Shown here one piece after another: positions 14,855-23,800 of a stretch of DNA of 32,157 bases. The DNA comes from Bacteroidales bacterium (GTDB taxonomy: Bacteria > Bacteroidota > Bacteroidia > Bacteroidales > GWA2-32-17). How positions within the stretch are numbered: the stretch's first letter is position 1; every line of letters begins with the position of its first letter. Under the pieces are notes generated by a model that was not told the DNA's origin, made no database searches, and saw only the letters and a list, made by a program, of their open reading frames with translations. The stretch lies in the NCBI GenBank assembly GCA_026416095.1, contig JAOAFV010000049.1, positions 1 to 32,157 on the forward strand. The letters run 5' to 3'. Both the position numbers and the translations under genes were made by a program.

Positions 14855-16180
14855 TTACTTAAGTAATTTTATTATATCATTAGCATTTGCGAAGAGTATG
14901 ATTAAAATAATTATACTAAAGCCTATGATTTGAGCAAGTTCTAAAAATTTATCAGAAGGTTTTTTTCCTGTGAGCATTTCCCACAAAACAAATAAAGTAT
15001 GGCCTCCATCTAAGCCAGGAATTGGTAGAATATTCATAAATGCTAAAATAACCGAAAGGAAAGCTGTTAGGCTAAAAAAAGCTACCCAGTCCCACTCTGA
15101 AGGGAAAATTTTACCTATACTAATAAAGCCCCCAACCGATTTATATGCCTCTGTTTCAGGAGAGAATAAAAGCTTAAATTGCTTAATATAACTTATTGTT
15201 ATTTCGTATGTTTTTGCTATGCCGGCTGGTATACATGTTAAAAGGTTATAATTTATAGCTTTTAAATCAAAAAACTTTTCATAATCAGTAATAGGAATTA
15301 CACCAATAAGCCCAGTTGGTGGTACTTTAAGTTTAAAGAACAAAGTGTCTTTTTCGTTTCGCAAAACTGTAATAATTACTTCTTTATTCTTATTATTTTT
15401 AATTTCCATTCTTACTTCATCATAAAACTGAGTTTTCACATTATTTATAGCAATTATTTTATCGTTTTGTTTTAATCCTGCTTTTTTTGCTACAGATTCA
15501 GGAAGAAAATCATCAATAATAAAAGGTATACGTGCTTCAATAAAAAAAGGATTTTTTATTAATTCTTTTTTTATACTATCAGAAACCATAACATTAATCA
15601 GTTTACCATTTCTTAATACTTGTATTGTTTTTATATCGTTAAGTAATATATCGTGGGTAATTTTTTTAAAATTATCAACTTTTTGATAGTCGAGCGAAAC
15701 AATTTTATCGCCATTTTTAAGTCCCATTAAAGTTCCCAGCGAATCTGTCATTATACCGTATTTAAGTGCATCGTTCGGAAGATATTTTTCACCATAAAGT
15801 AAAAGAATTGTGCTGTATATAAAGAAAGCAAGCAAAACATTAAAAATTATACCACCAAGTAATATTAATAAACGTTGCCAAGCTTTTTTGCTTCTAAATT
15901 CATAGGGTTGCGGGGGCTTTTTTAATTGTTCTTTATCGAACGACTCATCTATCATGCCAGCAATTTTTACATAGCCTCCTAATGGTAACCACCCTATTCC
16001 ATATTCTGTTTCACCTATTTTCTTTTTGTATAAAGAAAACCATGGATTAAAAAAAAGATAAAACTTTTCAATTCTTGTTTTAAATATCTTAGCAAATAAA
16101 AAGTGCCCAAGCTCATGAACTATTACAAGAATAGAAATACTTGCTATAAATTGTAAGATTTTAATTAGTACTTCATTCAT
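14855..16180 (-). CDS. rseP: RseP-type site-2 membrane zinc metalloprotease (M50)
   Basis: Intramembrane protease that cleaves anti-sigma factors or other single-span proteins after a first cut; in E. coli RseP releases sigma-E. Seen: the zinc motif HELGH at residues 22-26 (H22, E23, H26) in the first helix, a GGYVKIAGM segment after it, two PDZ-like stretches (about 130-205 and 215-290), and the second metal-site motif PGLDGGH with D391, then a last membrane helix. Length 441, near the family norm (450). The ATG overlaps the dxr stop by 8 bases (ATGAATGA), so translation is probably coupled. dxr next to rseP is a common bacterial arrangement. It is the last gene of the twelve-gene run; no anti-sigma or sigma gene is in the window, so the substrate is unknown. 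Confidence 0.93.
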   Translation of the reverse strand: MNEVLIKILQFIASISILVIVHELGHFLFAKIFKTRIEKFYLFFNPWFSLYKKKIGETEYGIGWLPLGGYVKIAGMIDESFDKEQLKKPPQPYEFRSKKAWQRLLILLGGIIFNVLLAFFIYSTILLLYGEKYLPNDALKYGIMTDSLGTLMGLKNGDKIVSLDYQKVDNFKKITHDILLNDIKTIQVLRNGKLINVMVSDSIKKELIKNPFFIEARIPFIIDDFLPESVAKKAGLKQNDKIIAINNVKTQFYDEVRMEIKNNKNKEVIITVLRNEKDTLFFKLKVPPTGLIGVIPITDYEKFFDLKAINYNLLTCIPAGIAKTYEITISYIKQFKLLFSPETEAYKSVGGFISIGKIFPSEWDWVAFFSLTAFLSVILAFMNILPIPGLDGGHTLFVLWEMLTGKKPSDKFLELAQIIGFSIIILIILFANANDIIKLLK

Positions 16181-17330
16181 AGTTAATTAATTTTTTTACA
16201 AATATACGTGTTTCTTTATCTGTTTCTATAATTTCATCTATTGTTGGATCGCTAATATGAGGAATTTTTTCAAAAGACTTTTCTATAATGTAAGGTATGT
16301 CGTAAAATTTAATTAAATTTTTAAGATAAGCATCTACTGCAACTTCATTAGCAGAATTAAGTATACATGGTGCATTACCTCCAATTCTCAATGCTTCGTA
16401 AGCAAGAGATAAACAAGGAAATTTATCTTTATCAACTTTGTATAATTCAAGTATTGTATTTTCAGAAAAAATATTACTTGAATAGTCGGAAGTCATTCTG
16501 AAGGGGAAACTCAACGAATAAAGAATTGGAATTTTCATATCAGGAATGCTTAATTGTGATTTTATGCTACCATCGATAAACATAACCATACTATGAATAA
16601 TAGATTGCGGATGAATTAAAACATCTATATTAGAATAGTGAACACCAAACAACCAGTAAGCTTCAATAACTTCGAGTCCTTTATTCATAAGTGTTGCAGA
16701 ATCTATGGTAACTTTACTACCCATATGCCATACTGGATGATGTAAAGCCTCGAGTGCTGTTTTTGATGATATTTCTTCTTTTGTAAGATCTTTAAAAGGC
16801 CCCCCAGATGCTGTAAGAATTATTTTTTTTATATTATCTGGATTTTCGCCAATTATACATTGAAATATTGCAGAGTGTTCAGAATCGACAGGGATAATAT
16901 GAGCTTTGTATTTTTCTACCATATTTTTTAAAATGCTGCCAGCAACTACAATAGTTTCTTTATTTGAAAGTGCAATTCGTTTTCTTTTTTCTATTGCTTT
17001 CATTAAGGGGAATAAGCCCTTAAAACCACTTATTGCTGCCACTACCACATCGCAATCAGAAATATCTATTCCATCAATCAAGGCTTGTTCACCAGCAAAT
17101 ACTTTGATTTTTAAATCTTTTAAACTTTCTTTTACATATTCATATTTGGTATCGTCGACAATAATAACTTTATCGGGCATAAACTTGCGCGCTTGAGCAA
17201 TTAATAAATCGGCATTCTTATTAGCTGCAAGGAGCTCTGTTTCGAAATACCGATTATATTTTTCTATAACCTCTAAAGTTTGTGTTCCAATCGACCCTGT
17301 TGAACCAAGAATAGCTACTTTTGTTCTCAT
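16173..17330 (-). CDS. dxr: 1-deoxy-D-xylulose 5-phosphate reductoisomerase
   Basis: Second and committing step of the MEP pathway: converts DXP to MEP with NADPH and a divalent metal, in the cytoplasm. Seen: Rossmann motif GSTGSIGTQTL from residue 9, AISGFKGL, the metal/active-site motif DSEHSA with D149, E151 and H152, GGPF, and SKVTIDSATLMNKGLEVIEA. 385 residues against 398 in E. coli. The frame remains open upstream to 17426, but that part overlaps the 3' end of the peptidase gene and is not conserved; the ATG at 17330 gives the expected start MRTKVAILGSTG and lies one base after the stop of the M23 gene. It overlaps rseP by 8 bases. With ispE at 452-1252, two MEP enzymes are present, which rules in this route for the organism. 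Confidence 0.95.
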   Translation of the reverse strand: MRTKVAILGSTGSIGTQTLEVIEKYNRYFETELLAANKNADLLIAQARKFMPDKVIIVDDTKYEYVKESLKDLKIKVFAGEQALIDGIDISDCDVVVAAISGFKGLFPLMKAIEKRKRIALSNKETIVVAGSILKNMVEKYKAHIIPVDSEHSAIFQCIIGENPDNIKKIILTASGGPFKDLTKEEISSKTALEALHHPVWHMGSKVTIDSATLMNKGLEVIEAYWLFGVHYSNIDVLIHPQSIIHSMVMFIDGSIKSQLSIPDMKIPILYSLSFPFRMTSDYSSNIFSENTILELYKVDKDKFPCLSLAYEALRIGGNAPCILNSANEVAVDAYLKNLIKFYDIPYIIEKSFEKIPHISDPTIDEIIETDKETRIFVKKLINYE

Positions 17331-17331
17331 A

Positions 17332-18192
17332 TTAAAACGAAATAAATTCTTCTGGATCAATAGGTCGGCTTTTATACCATAATTCAAAATGCAAATGCTG
17401 GCCCGTTGATTCTTTACCAGTTCCACCTACTATACCAATAGCCGATCCTGCTTCTACTTTATCACCTTCTTCAACAACAATAGTTTCTAAATGCTTATAT
17501 ATACTTATAATCTCATGCTGATGCTGTATAATTACAGTATTTCCAGTAAGAATGTTATATCCTGCAAAAATAACAGTACCAGCAGATATAGAAAGTATAG
17601 GCTCATTAAATTTTGTCACAATATCAATACCATAATGTTTTTCTGTCAAATTAAATTTTCTTGATATTATTCCTTTAACTGGTGGAGTAAAATTATTTTG
17701 TAAAATAATATTTGAAAGCTCCGATTTTAAGCTAACACTAAATAAGTTTTCTTCCTCATATTTTTTTCTAAACAAAGAATCATTAAAAGAAGGATTCAGA
17801 TTAATATTTTTATAACTTTTAGTAGTATCTATTTTTCTTATTACTTCCATATTCAGTGGTTCGCCATTTGAGAGTAATTGTTTTAAATTATTCAAATATA
17901 AGTTATAATGGTAAGATACTTCTATTAAAGAATCAATAATTCGTTGATTTTTTCTAGCTTTTAAAGTTAGTTCTTTTTGAGGATACCCAGGAATATATTC
18001 CTTTATTGGAGTATAAATAATAATAACAGCAGTTAAAATAATAAGACATAAGCTCAAAGCCGTAACAAAAACTATAATATTGTACAAAGATAATCTGAAA
18101 TTCAACAATTCTTCAAAAGAGCTATCATTAAAAACAATGAGACGCAATTTTAATTTAAGTTTTTTAAAAATATTTTTTTTCTTATACACCAT
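17332..18192 (-). CDS. M23 (LytM/NlpD-like) peptidase, membrane anchored
   Basis: 286 residues. Seen: a basic N-terminus, one membrane helix (about 37-61), an extracytoplasmic linker with coiled-coil tendency (about 75-165), and a C-terminal LytM domain (about 170-286) with H186 and D190 (HYGID) and H266/H268 (GQHLHFELW), so the zinc ligands are complete and it is probably active. Known: such enzymes cut peptide cross-links in peptidoglycan or, when degenerate, activate amidases. The topology puts the catalytic domain in the periplasm. The start shares one base with the stop of the LOG gene (TAATG) and dxr starts one base after its stop, so it is embedded in a coupled operon. In many Bacteroidota a similar peptidase sits near cell-division or envelope genes. 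Confidence 0.9.
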   Translation of the reverse strand: MVYKKKNIFKKLKLKLRLIVFNDSSFEELLNFRLSLYNIIVFVTALSLCLIILTAVIIIYTPIKEYIPGYPQKELTLKARKNQRIIDSLIEVSYHYNLYLNNLKQLLSNGEPLNMEVIRKIDTTKSYKNINLNPSFNDSLFRKKYEEENLFSVSLKSELSNIILQNNFTPPVKGIISRKFNLTEKHYGIDIVTKFNEPILSISAGTVIFAGYNILTGNTVIIQHQHEIISIYKHLETIVVEEGDKVEAGSAIGIVGGTGKESTGQHLHFELWYKSRPIDPEEFISF

Positions 18193-18902
18193 TAAAAATT
18201 TGGCTTATGATAATATTCTTGATAAAATTCATAAACATGATTAACAGCATCGTCGGCACAATCTGCTATGTAAATAAGTTCAAGATCATTTTCGCTAATA
18301 TTATGATGTTCGAGCAATACAACAGCTTTAATCCATTTTAGCAGGCCATCCCAGTAATTTTTACCTACTAACACAATAGGGAAACGTGCAATTTTTTTTG
18401 TTTGTATGAGGGTCAATGCTTCAAATAGTTCATCCATAGTACCAAACCCTCCTGGCATAACAATAAACCCCTGAGCATATTTTGTAAACATAACTTTTCT
18501 AACAAAAAAATAATCGAAAGTAATGAGTTTATCGTGATCAATGTAAGAATTAGGTCTTTGTTCAAATTCTAAATGTATATTAACCCCCACAGATTTACCA
18601 CCTGCTGCTTTGGCCCCTTTGTTTGCGGCCTCCATAATACCAGGTCCGCCTCCTGTAATTACCCCAAAACCTTTTTTTACAAGTTTATAAGCAATTTCTT
18701 CGGCTAGTTTATAATATTCATTATCGGGCTTTGTACGCGCAGATCCAAAAATACTAACACAAGGGCCTATTTTAGCCAACTTTTCAAAGCCATGAACAAA
18801 TTCCGACATAATTTTAAAAATCTGCCACGAATCGAATGCTTTAATTTCATGCCAGCTTTTAGGTTCTAAAGCTTCGTAAATTTTGTTATCGTTTTTTTCC
18901 AT
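18192..18902 (-). CDS. LOG-family protein (TIGR00730-type, putative nucleoside monophosphate phosphoribohydrolase)
   Basis: 236 residues with a Rossmann-like fold. Seen: IFGSARTKPDN at 51-61, GGGPGIMEAANKGA from residue 84, and the hallmark PGGFGTMDE at 150-158, with the R135/E158 pair expected for the active site. Known: members hydrolyse AMP, or cytokinin nucleotides in plants and some bacteria, to base and ribose 5-phosphate; in most bacteria the role is probably purine nucleotide salvage or housekeeping. About 45 residues precede the domain, somewhat more than in the shortest members. It sits 4 bases after uvrA in the operon. The older label 'lysine decarboxylase' for such proteins is not supported. 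Confidence 0.9.
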   Translation of the reverse strand: MEKNDNKIYEALEPKSWHEIKAFDSWQIFKIMSEFVHGFEKLAKIGPCVSIFGSARTKPDNEYYKLAEEIAYKLVKKGFGVITGGGPGIMEAANKGAKAAGGKSVGVNIHLEFEQRPNSYIDHDKLITFDYFFVRKVMFTKYAQGFIVMPGGFGTMDELFEALTLIQTKKIARFPIVLVGKNYWDGLLKWIKAVVLLEHHNISENDLELIYIADCADDAVNHVYEFYQEYYHKPNF

Positions 18903-18906
18903 TAGA

Positions 18907-21765
18907 TTATATTTTTTGCAAAAATAACTCTTCTTTTAAATATTTTGCTGTTGGGCAATTACTTTTTTCTACCATTTCTTCTGGGGTGCCTTCAAAAACA
19001 ACATAGCCCCCATTAGTACCACTTCCAGGTCCAAGCTCTATTATATAATCTGCTTGTTTTATTATATCTATATTATGTTCGATGATAATAACTGTGTTTC
19101 CATTATCGACGAGACGATGCAGAATTTTACTTAACGAATTAATATCTTCAAAATGCAAACCGGTGGTTGGTTCATCGAAAATATATAAATTATTCTCGTG
19201 TTTTTTCTGTAAAAGTTCATATACTAGTTTTAAACGTTGTGCTTCGCCTCCACTAAATGTACTTGCTGGCTGTCCTAATGTTAAGTAGCCCAGACCAATT
19301 TCTTCGATAAACTTTAACTTAGAATGAATTGAAGGTACATTCTCAAAAAAAACAATTGCCTCTGAAACAGTCATTTCCAAGATATCACCAATTGACCTCC
19401 CTTTGTATTTAACATCTAAAGTTTGTTTGTTAAATCTTTTTCCATTACAATCTGGGCAGGTAGTATAAACATCTGGTAAAAATTTCATTTCAATAATTTT
19501 AATACCCGAGCCTTTACATGTTTCACATCTACCCCCTTTTACATTAAATGAAAATCTACCTGGCTTATATCCATTAATTTTTGCAAGGGGTAACTGAGAA
19601 AACAAGTTTCTAATTTCTGTATAAATCTCTGTATACGTAACAATATTTGAGCGTGGGGATTTACCAATGGGTTTTTGATCTATAATAAAAACTTTGTCGA
19701 TAAATTCATACCCTTTAATATCTTCATAAGGCAACGACGGAATATTTTTTTTATAAAGCTTATTTCTAAGTGCTGGGAATAATGTATCGCAAATTAATGA
19801 CGATTTACCACTACCAGAAACTCCTGTTACACATATAAAGAGATTTAACGGTATTGCCACATCAATATTTTTTAAATTGTTACCTTTTGCTCCTTTTAAT
19901 ATTATTTTTTTATCGAAGTTTATTTTTCTTTTTTGAGGTATTAAAATTTTTTTTTCACCTTTTAAGTATTTTCCTGTAATAGAATTTTCACTATTTATAA
20001 TATCGTTTATAGTGCCAGCTGCTACAATGTTTCCACCATTTTTACCACCATGTGGCCCCATATCTATAATATAATCGGCACTCTCTATAATACGACGATC
20101 ATGTTCTATAACAATAATAGTATTTTTCTTATTTTTTAGAGCTATTAAAGCTGCTACTAACTTTTCGTTATCGGCTGGATGTAAACCTATGCTTGGTTCA
20201 TCAAGTATATAAGTAACATTAATTAGATCGCTCCCTATTTGAGTAGCAAGTCGTATACGCTGCGCTTCACCTCCCGATAAAGTACAAGTATTCCTATTTA
20301 AAGTTAAATAACCGAGACCAATGTTTAAAATAAATTCAATCTTGTTTATTATTTCTTTTATAATTTCTTTCCCAATAATAAGCTGCTTTTTTGTAAGCCT
20401 ATTTTCAAGTTGACCAAACCATTCATATAAGCTAGTAAGTTCCATTTCAGAGAGTTCACCTATATTTTTATTTAAGATTTTAAAATGTAATGCTTCCTTA
20501 TTTAGACGGTATCCGTTACAAGCCTTACATTTTTCTTCTTTTATAAATTCTTGCACCCATTCCTTTTCTTTTTCATTACCAGAGTAAATGTAATTTTCCA
20601 TCAAATAGTTTGCTACACCATGCCACGATAAGCTTTTTAATTTTTCGTATTTTTCTGTTATTTTAACAGTTTCTGGTTCGTTTGTAAAAAATAAGTAATC
20701 TTCACCATATAATATATAATCTATAATTTCTTGAGGTAACTTATTAAGAGGCGTTTTTATTGATTTATTTAAAATTTCAAAAATATTTAATATTTTTTCG
20801 AAAGCATAAGAATTTAACGATTGACTATATTTCCCTAGTGGTACAATAGCACCTTCTGAAATCGACTTTGAATAATCGGGAATTACTTTCTTAATATTCA
20901 AATTAAGAGTTATTCCTGTTCCTTTACATAATGGACATGCACCACGAGGAGAGTTAAATGAAAAAGTAAAGGGAGCAGGATCATTATATGATATTCCTGA
21001 CGAAGGACAAATATAATTTGTGCTGTAATATTTTATTTGAGAATTTTTACAATCTATAATCATACAAGAATTATTGCCCTGCTTAAGAGCTTCATTTACA
21101 GCATGATGTAAACGATTTTTATTTTTCTCATTAATGTAAAACTCATCTATTAAAATTTCTATAAAGTGAGTTTTATACCTATCGAGATGAAATTGCTTTT
21201 CAGATAAGTCATAAACTTCACCATCAATTCGAGCGTAGATATATCCTTTTTTTAAAATATTACGAAATAATTCTTCGTAGTGGCCTTTACGGCCTACAAC
21301 TACTGGAGCATAAATTTGAATTGTACTATTCAAGTAATTATTATATATTAACTCAGCTATGTGATCTTTATTGTATTTTTGCATTTTTTCTCCAGTAACA
21401 TAAGAATAGGCTTCTGAAATTCGAGCAAATAATAATCGCAAGTAATCGTAAATTTCAGTAATGGTTCCAACAGTAGAACGAGGGTTGTAGAAAGCAGCTC
21501 GCTGGTTAATTGCAATAACAGGAGAAAGGCCTTCTATGTGTTCAACGTTAGGTTTATTAAAAGCGCCTATATAATTTCGGGCATAAGGTGAAAACGTCTC
21601 AAGATAACGTCGTTGAGCTTCGTTGTGAATAATATCGTAAGAAAGTGTAGATTTTCCACTACCTGAAACTCCAGTAATCACATTAAAAGAATAATGTGGA
21701 ATTTCAATTGATATATTTTTTAAGTTATGTTCTTTTGCTCCAAAAATTTTTATTGATTTTTGCAT
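18907..21765 (-). CDS. uvrA: Excinuclease ABC subunit A
   Basis: DNA-damage sensor of nucleotide excision repair; dimeric ABC ATPase that loads UvrB. 952 residues (E. coli 940). Seen: first Walker A GVSGSGKST (K38), the UvrB/DNA-binding insert, first zinc module with C277PLC280, first signature LSGGEAQRIRLA followed by YILDEPSIGLHP; second Walker A GVSGSGKSS (K654), second zinc module C747ETC750 and C770PDC773, second signature FSGGEAQRLKL and FDEPTTGLH. The first zinc module has only one Cys in its left half (CPSSGISY, C253), where E. coli has two; I recall this from other Bacteroidota UvrA proteins, so it is probably a lineage trait and not damage. It lies 3 bases after the lytic transglycosylase gene and 4 before the LOG gene. 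A DNA-repair gene inside an envelope operon is unusual. Confidence 0.97.
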   Translation of the reverse strand: MQKSIKIFGAKEHNLKNISIEIPHYSFNVITGVSGSGKSTLSYDIIHNEAQRRYLETFSPYARNYIGAFNKPNVEHIEGLSPVIAINQRAAFYNPRSTVGTITEIYDYLRLLFARISEAYSYVTGEKMQKYNKDHIAELIYNNYLNSTIQIYAPVVVGRKGHYEELFRNILKKGYIYARIDGEVYDLSEKQFHLDRYKTHFIEILIDEFYINEKNKNRLHHAVNEALKQGNNSCMIIDCKNSQIKYYSTNYICPSSGISYNDPAPFTFSFNSPRGACPLCKGTGITLNLNIKKVIPDYSKSISEGAIVPLGKYSQSLNSYAFEKILNIFEILNKSIKTPLNKLPQEIIDYILYGEDYLFFTNEPETVKITEKYEKLKSLSWHGVANYLMENYIYSGNEKEKEWVQEFIKEEKCKACNGYRLNKEALHFKILNKNIGELSEMELTSLYEWFGQLENRLTKKQLIIGKEIIKEIINKIEFILNIGLGYLTLNRNTCTLSGGEAQRIRLATQIGSDLINVTYILDEPSIGLHPADNEKLVAALIALKNKKNTIIVIEHDRRIIESADYIIDMGPHGGKNGGNIVAAGTINDIINSENSITGKYLKGEKKILIPQKRKINFDKKIILKGAKGNNLKNIDVAIPLNLFICVTGVSGSGKSSLICDTLFPALRNKLYKKNIPSLPYEDIKGYEFIDKVFIIDQKPIGKSPRSNIVTYTEIYTEIRNLFSQLPLAKINGYKPGRFSFNVKGGRCETCKGSGIKIIEMKFLPDVYTTCPDCNGKRFNKQTLDVKYKGRSIGDILEMTVSEAIVFFENVPSIHSKLKFIEEIGLGYLTLGQPASTFSGGEAQRLKLVYELLQKKHENNLYIFDEPTTGLHFEDINSLSKILHRLVDNGNTVIIIEHNIDIIKQADYIIELGPGSGTNGGYVVFEGTPEEMVEKSNCPTAKYLKEELFLQKI

Positions 21766-21768
21766 AAT

Positions 21769-22806
21769 TTAATCAAACTTCAGAGTATCGTTAACAGAAA
21801 CTGTATCGGAATAATAAAATAATTTCATTAGATTATCCAAATATCTATATGTAGTATCTATTAATTTTATTTCATAGGGTTTTTCTTTAGTTGCAGATAA
21901 AGTATTTTTTCTTAGCCAAGGATTGAACATTCGCAGTAATTTCAAGTTACTATTGTTCTTAATTGCAAATTTAGCGAGATCTTTTATGGTAGTATCTACG
22001 ACAACAGTTTTAAAAGGGATTGGAAAATATTTTTCATTTTTAGAAATATAAAATCCAAAATTTTCAGGATTTTCATAAATTAACTTAACTGCAACAAGTC
22101 TATATACAAATCGAGCAGTTTCAATATTTAAACTCATATTAAAGTAGTCATTAACTTGTTGCTTAGCAATATTTTCAGAAATTACATTTTCGCCAACATT
22201 ATAAGCGGCAGCAACAAGCGTCCACTTTTTAAATATTTTATATAAGTCTCTCAAATACCTACACGCAGCATCGGTTGATTTTTCAAAATGATAACGCTCA
22301 TCTATTTCCTCATTAATTACTAACCCATATTTTCTTGCTGTTCCTTCCATAATTTGCCATATTCCCGCAGCCCCTTTTTCGCTTAAAGCTGGTGAAAGAT
22401 TACTTTCAACAACTGCCAAATATTTAAAATCTTCTGGGATATTATATTTTTTTAAATATCTTACTATAGTAGGAAAATATCTCTGAGCTCTTTTCAAACC
22501 TAATATAGTTTGAGAATGAAAGTTGGCATTTACAATTAATTCTCTATCTAAGCTTTCGTACACATCGAAATATTCAATAGGAATTCTTTCGCCTGCAAAA
22601 TATATATCTTTAGGGATTATGTATTTTATGTCTTTACTATTCTCATTTTTACTTGTAATTTGTTGCGAATTAGTTGAAAAATATGTAAACATTTTTGAGA
22701 AAAAAAATAAAGAAAAAAAAACAAATAATATCAATAAAATCCGAAGTAAGTATAAAGTATTTCTATTCAGTATTTCTTTTATTTTTGTTGTAGTAAAGGT
22801 AATCAC
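21769..22806 (-). CDS. MltD-like lytic transglycosylase, membrane anchored
   Basis: 345 residues from a GTG start. Seen: one N-terminal membrane helix (about 18-40), then an SLT/lysozyme-fold domain (about 95-260) with the catalytic Glu134 in AVVESNLSP, EKGAAGIWQIM, and VAAAYNVGE. The C-terminal 80 residues (about 265-345) are not a full LysM repeat as in E. coli MltD, although a LysM-like remnant is possible around FAIKNNSNLKLLRMFNPWL. Known: these enzymes cleave the MurNAc-GlcNAc glycan bond with formation of 1,6-anhydroMurNAc. The GTG overlaps the end of the phosphoglycosyltransferase gene by 44 bases; the first ATG inside the frame lies after the membrane helix and would remove the anchor. 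In context it could open the wall for export of polysaccharide, which is inference. Confidence 0.9.
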   Translation of the reverse strand: MITFTTTKIKEILNRNTLYLLRILLILFVFFSLFFFSKMFTYFSTNSQQITSKNENSKDIKYIIPKDIYFAGERIPIEYFDVYESLDRELIVNANFHSQTILGLKRAQRYFPTIVRYLKKYNIPEDFKYLAVVESNLSPALSEKGAAGIWQIMEGTARKYGLVINEEIDERYHFEKSTDAACRYLRDLYKIFKKWTLVAAAYNVGENVISENIAKQQVNDYFNMSLNIETARFVYRLVAVKLIYENPENFGFYISKNEKYFPIPFKTVVVDTTIKDLAKFAIKNNSNLKLLRMFNPWLRKNTLSATKEKPYEIKLIDTTYRYLDNLMKLFYYSDTVSVNDTLKFD

Positions 22807-23800
22807 TAATTGCTAAATATATTGTTACAAATATACAACAAATAATAATTAAAATTTGTGATATTTTACCAACCCTAAAAATACCTACTAACGACAATGC
22901 CCCTACAATTCCGATTAAATTAATAAAAGCAAATAAAAAAGGCACGTATTTTTCTTTAATGCCTTTGTTAATTAATAAATGAGAAGTATGGTCTTTGCCT
23001 CCAATAAAAGGAGACTTATTTCGCAAAATTCTGTTTATTATTACAGTAAAACTATCGGTAAAGGGAATAACTAAAAAAAGGTAAATATATAAAAACTTAC
23101 TTTCCAATGTTAAATGCAAGCTTAATTCTGAAAAATTTCTTAGAAAAAAATAACACAAAAAAAATCCAATAAAATAACTTCCATTATCTCCTAAATAAAC
23201 CTTTGCAGGATAAATGTTTTGAGATAAGAATACAACGCACGACACAAAAAAAGCTCCAAGAATATAAAATTCCACATAATTATTTAAATAAAATAGTAAA
23301 AACACAATACAAAATAAAATAGCAATTGTACCCAGCAAACCATCGATATTATCTAGCATATTACATGCGTTAACAAACCATAAAATAAATAAAGCAGTAA
23401 TAATGACATTTACAACATTATCTTCAAACAAGTTTAATATTATTGATTTAGAAAGCACAAATATTACAATAATTGCCTGAATAAAAATTTTAATAAAAGC
23501 ATTTATGTTTAAGAAGTCGTCAGCTAAACCGAGAATAAAAATAAAAAAGAGAGAAATTAAGAAGTTATAAAAACCACTACTTAAATAAGAATTTGTTGAA
23601 GTAACAATAAAAAGCAATGAAATTAATAACCCAGTTATAAAAATAAACCCCCCATAAATAGGCTTTTGATTGCTCCTCCACCTAGTAATATTTTTATGCA
23701 ACTTTATTAAATTTATTTTTTTTTCAACTTTTCTGAAGTAAAAAAGAAAAAAAATATTGACGACAAACGAAATAATAAGAAATAAAATTTTTTCACCCAT
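22763..23800 (-). CDS. WecA/TagO/MraY-family phosphoglycosyltransferase
   Basis: Polytopic enzyme (345 residues, about 10-11 helices) that transfers a sugar-1-phosphate from a UDP-sugar to undecaprenyl phosphate, the first step in surface polysaccharide synthesis. Seen: the family motifs GLADD (D94, D95), NACNMLDNIDGL (N147, D150, D153), YLGDNGS (D205) and GGKDHTSHLL (D270, H271, H274). The last replaces the HIHH form of TagO/WecA and lacks the MraY signature, so it is a polysaccharide-initiating member, not MraY. It overlaps the wzc gene by 8 bases (ATGGGTGA). The sugar (GlcNAc, QuiNAc, FucNAc) cannot be read from sequence. It needs undecaprenyl phosphate, returned inward by proteins like the DUF368 transporter at 1245-2201. 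Confidence 0.92.
   Translation of the reverse strand: MGEKILFLIISFVVNIFFLFYFRKVEKKINLIKLHKNITRWRSNQKPIYGGFIFITGLLISLLFIVTSTNSYLSSGFYNFLISLFFIFILGLADDFLNINAFIKIFIQAIIVIFVLSKSIILNLFEDNVVNVIITALFILWFVNACNMLDNIDGLLGTIAILFCIVFLLFYLNNYVEFYILGAFFVSCVVFLSQNIYPAKVYLGDNGSYFIGFFLCYFFLRNFSELSLHLTLESKFLYIYLFLVIPFTDSFTVIINRILRNKSPFIGGKDHTSHLLINKGIKEKYVPFLFAFINLIGIVGALSLVGIFRVGKISQILIIICCIFVTIYLAISDYLYYNKNKRNTE

Noticed and set aside
17331-17426. N-terminal extension of the dxr frame
   Set aside because: It lies inside the 3' end of the M23 peptidase gene and the Rossmann motif would be unusually far from the start; the ATG at 17330 fits.
22763-23800. Annotation as MraY (peptidoglycan precursor enzyme)
   Set aside because: It sits among polysaccharide export genes away from mur genes and has the GGKDHTSH motif of the WecA/TagO side of the family.
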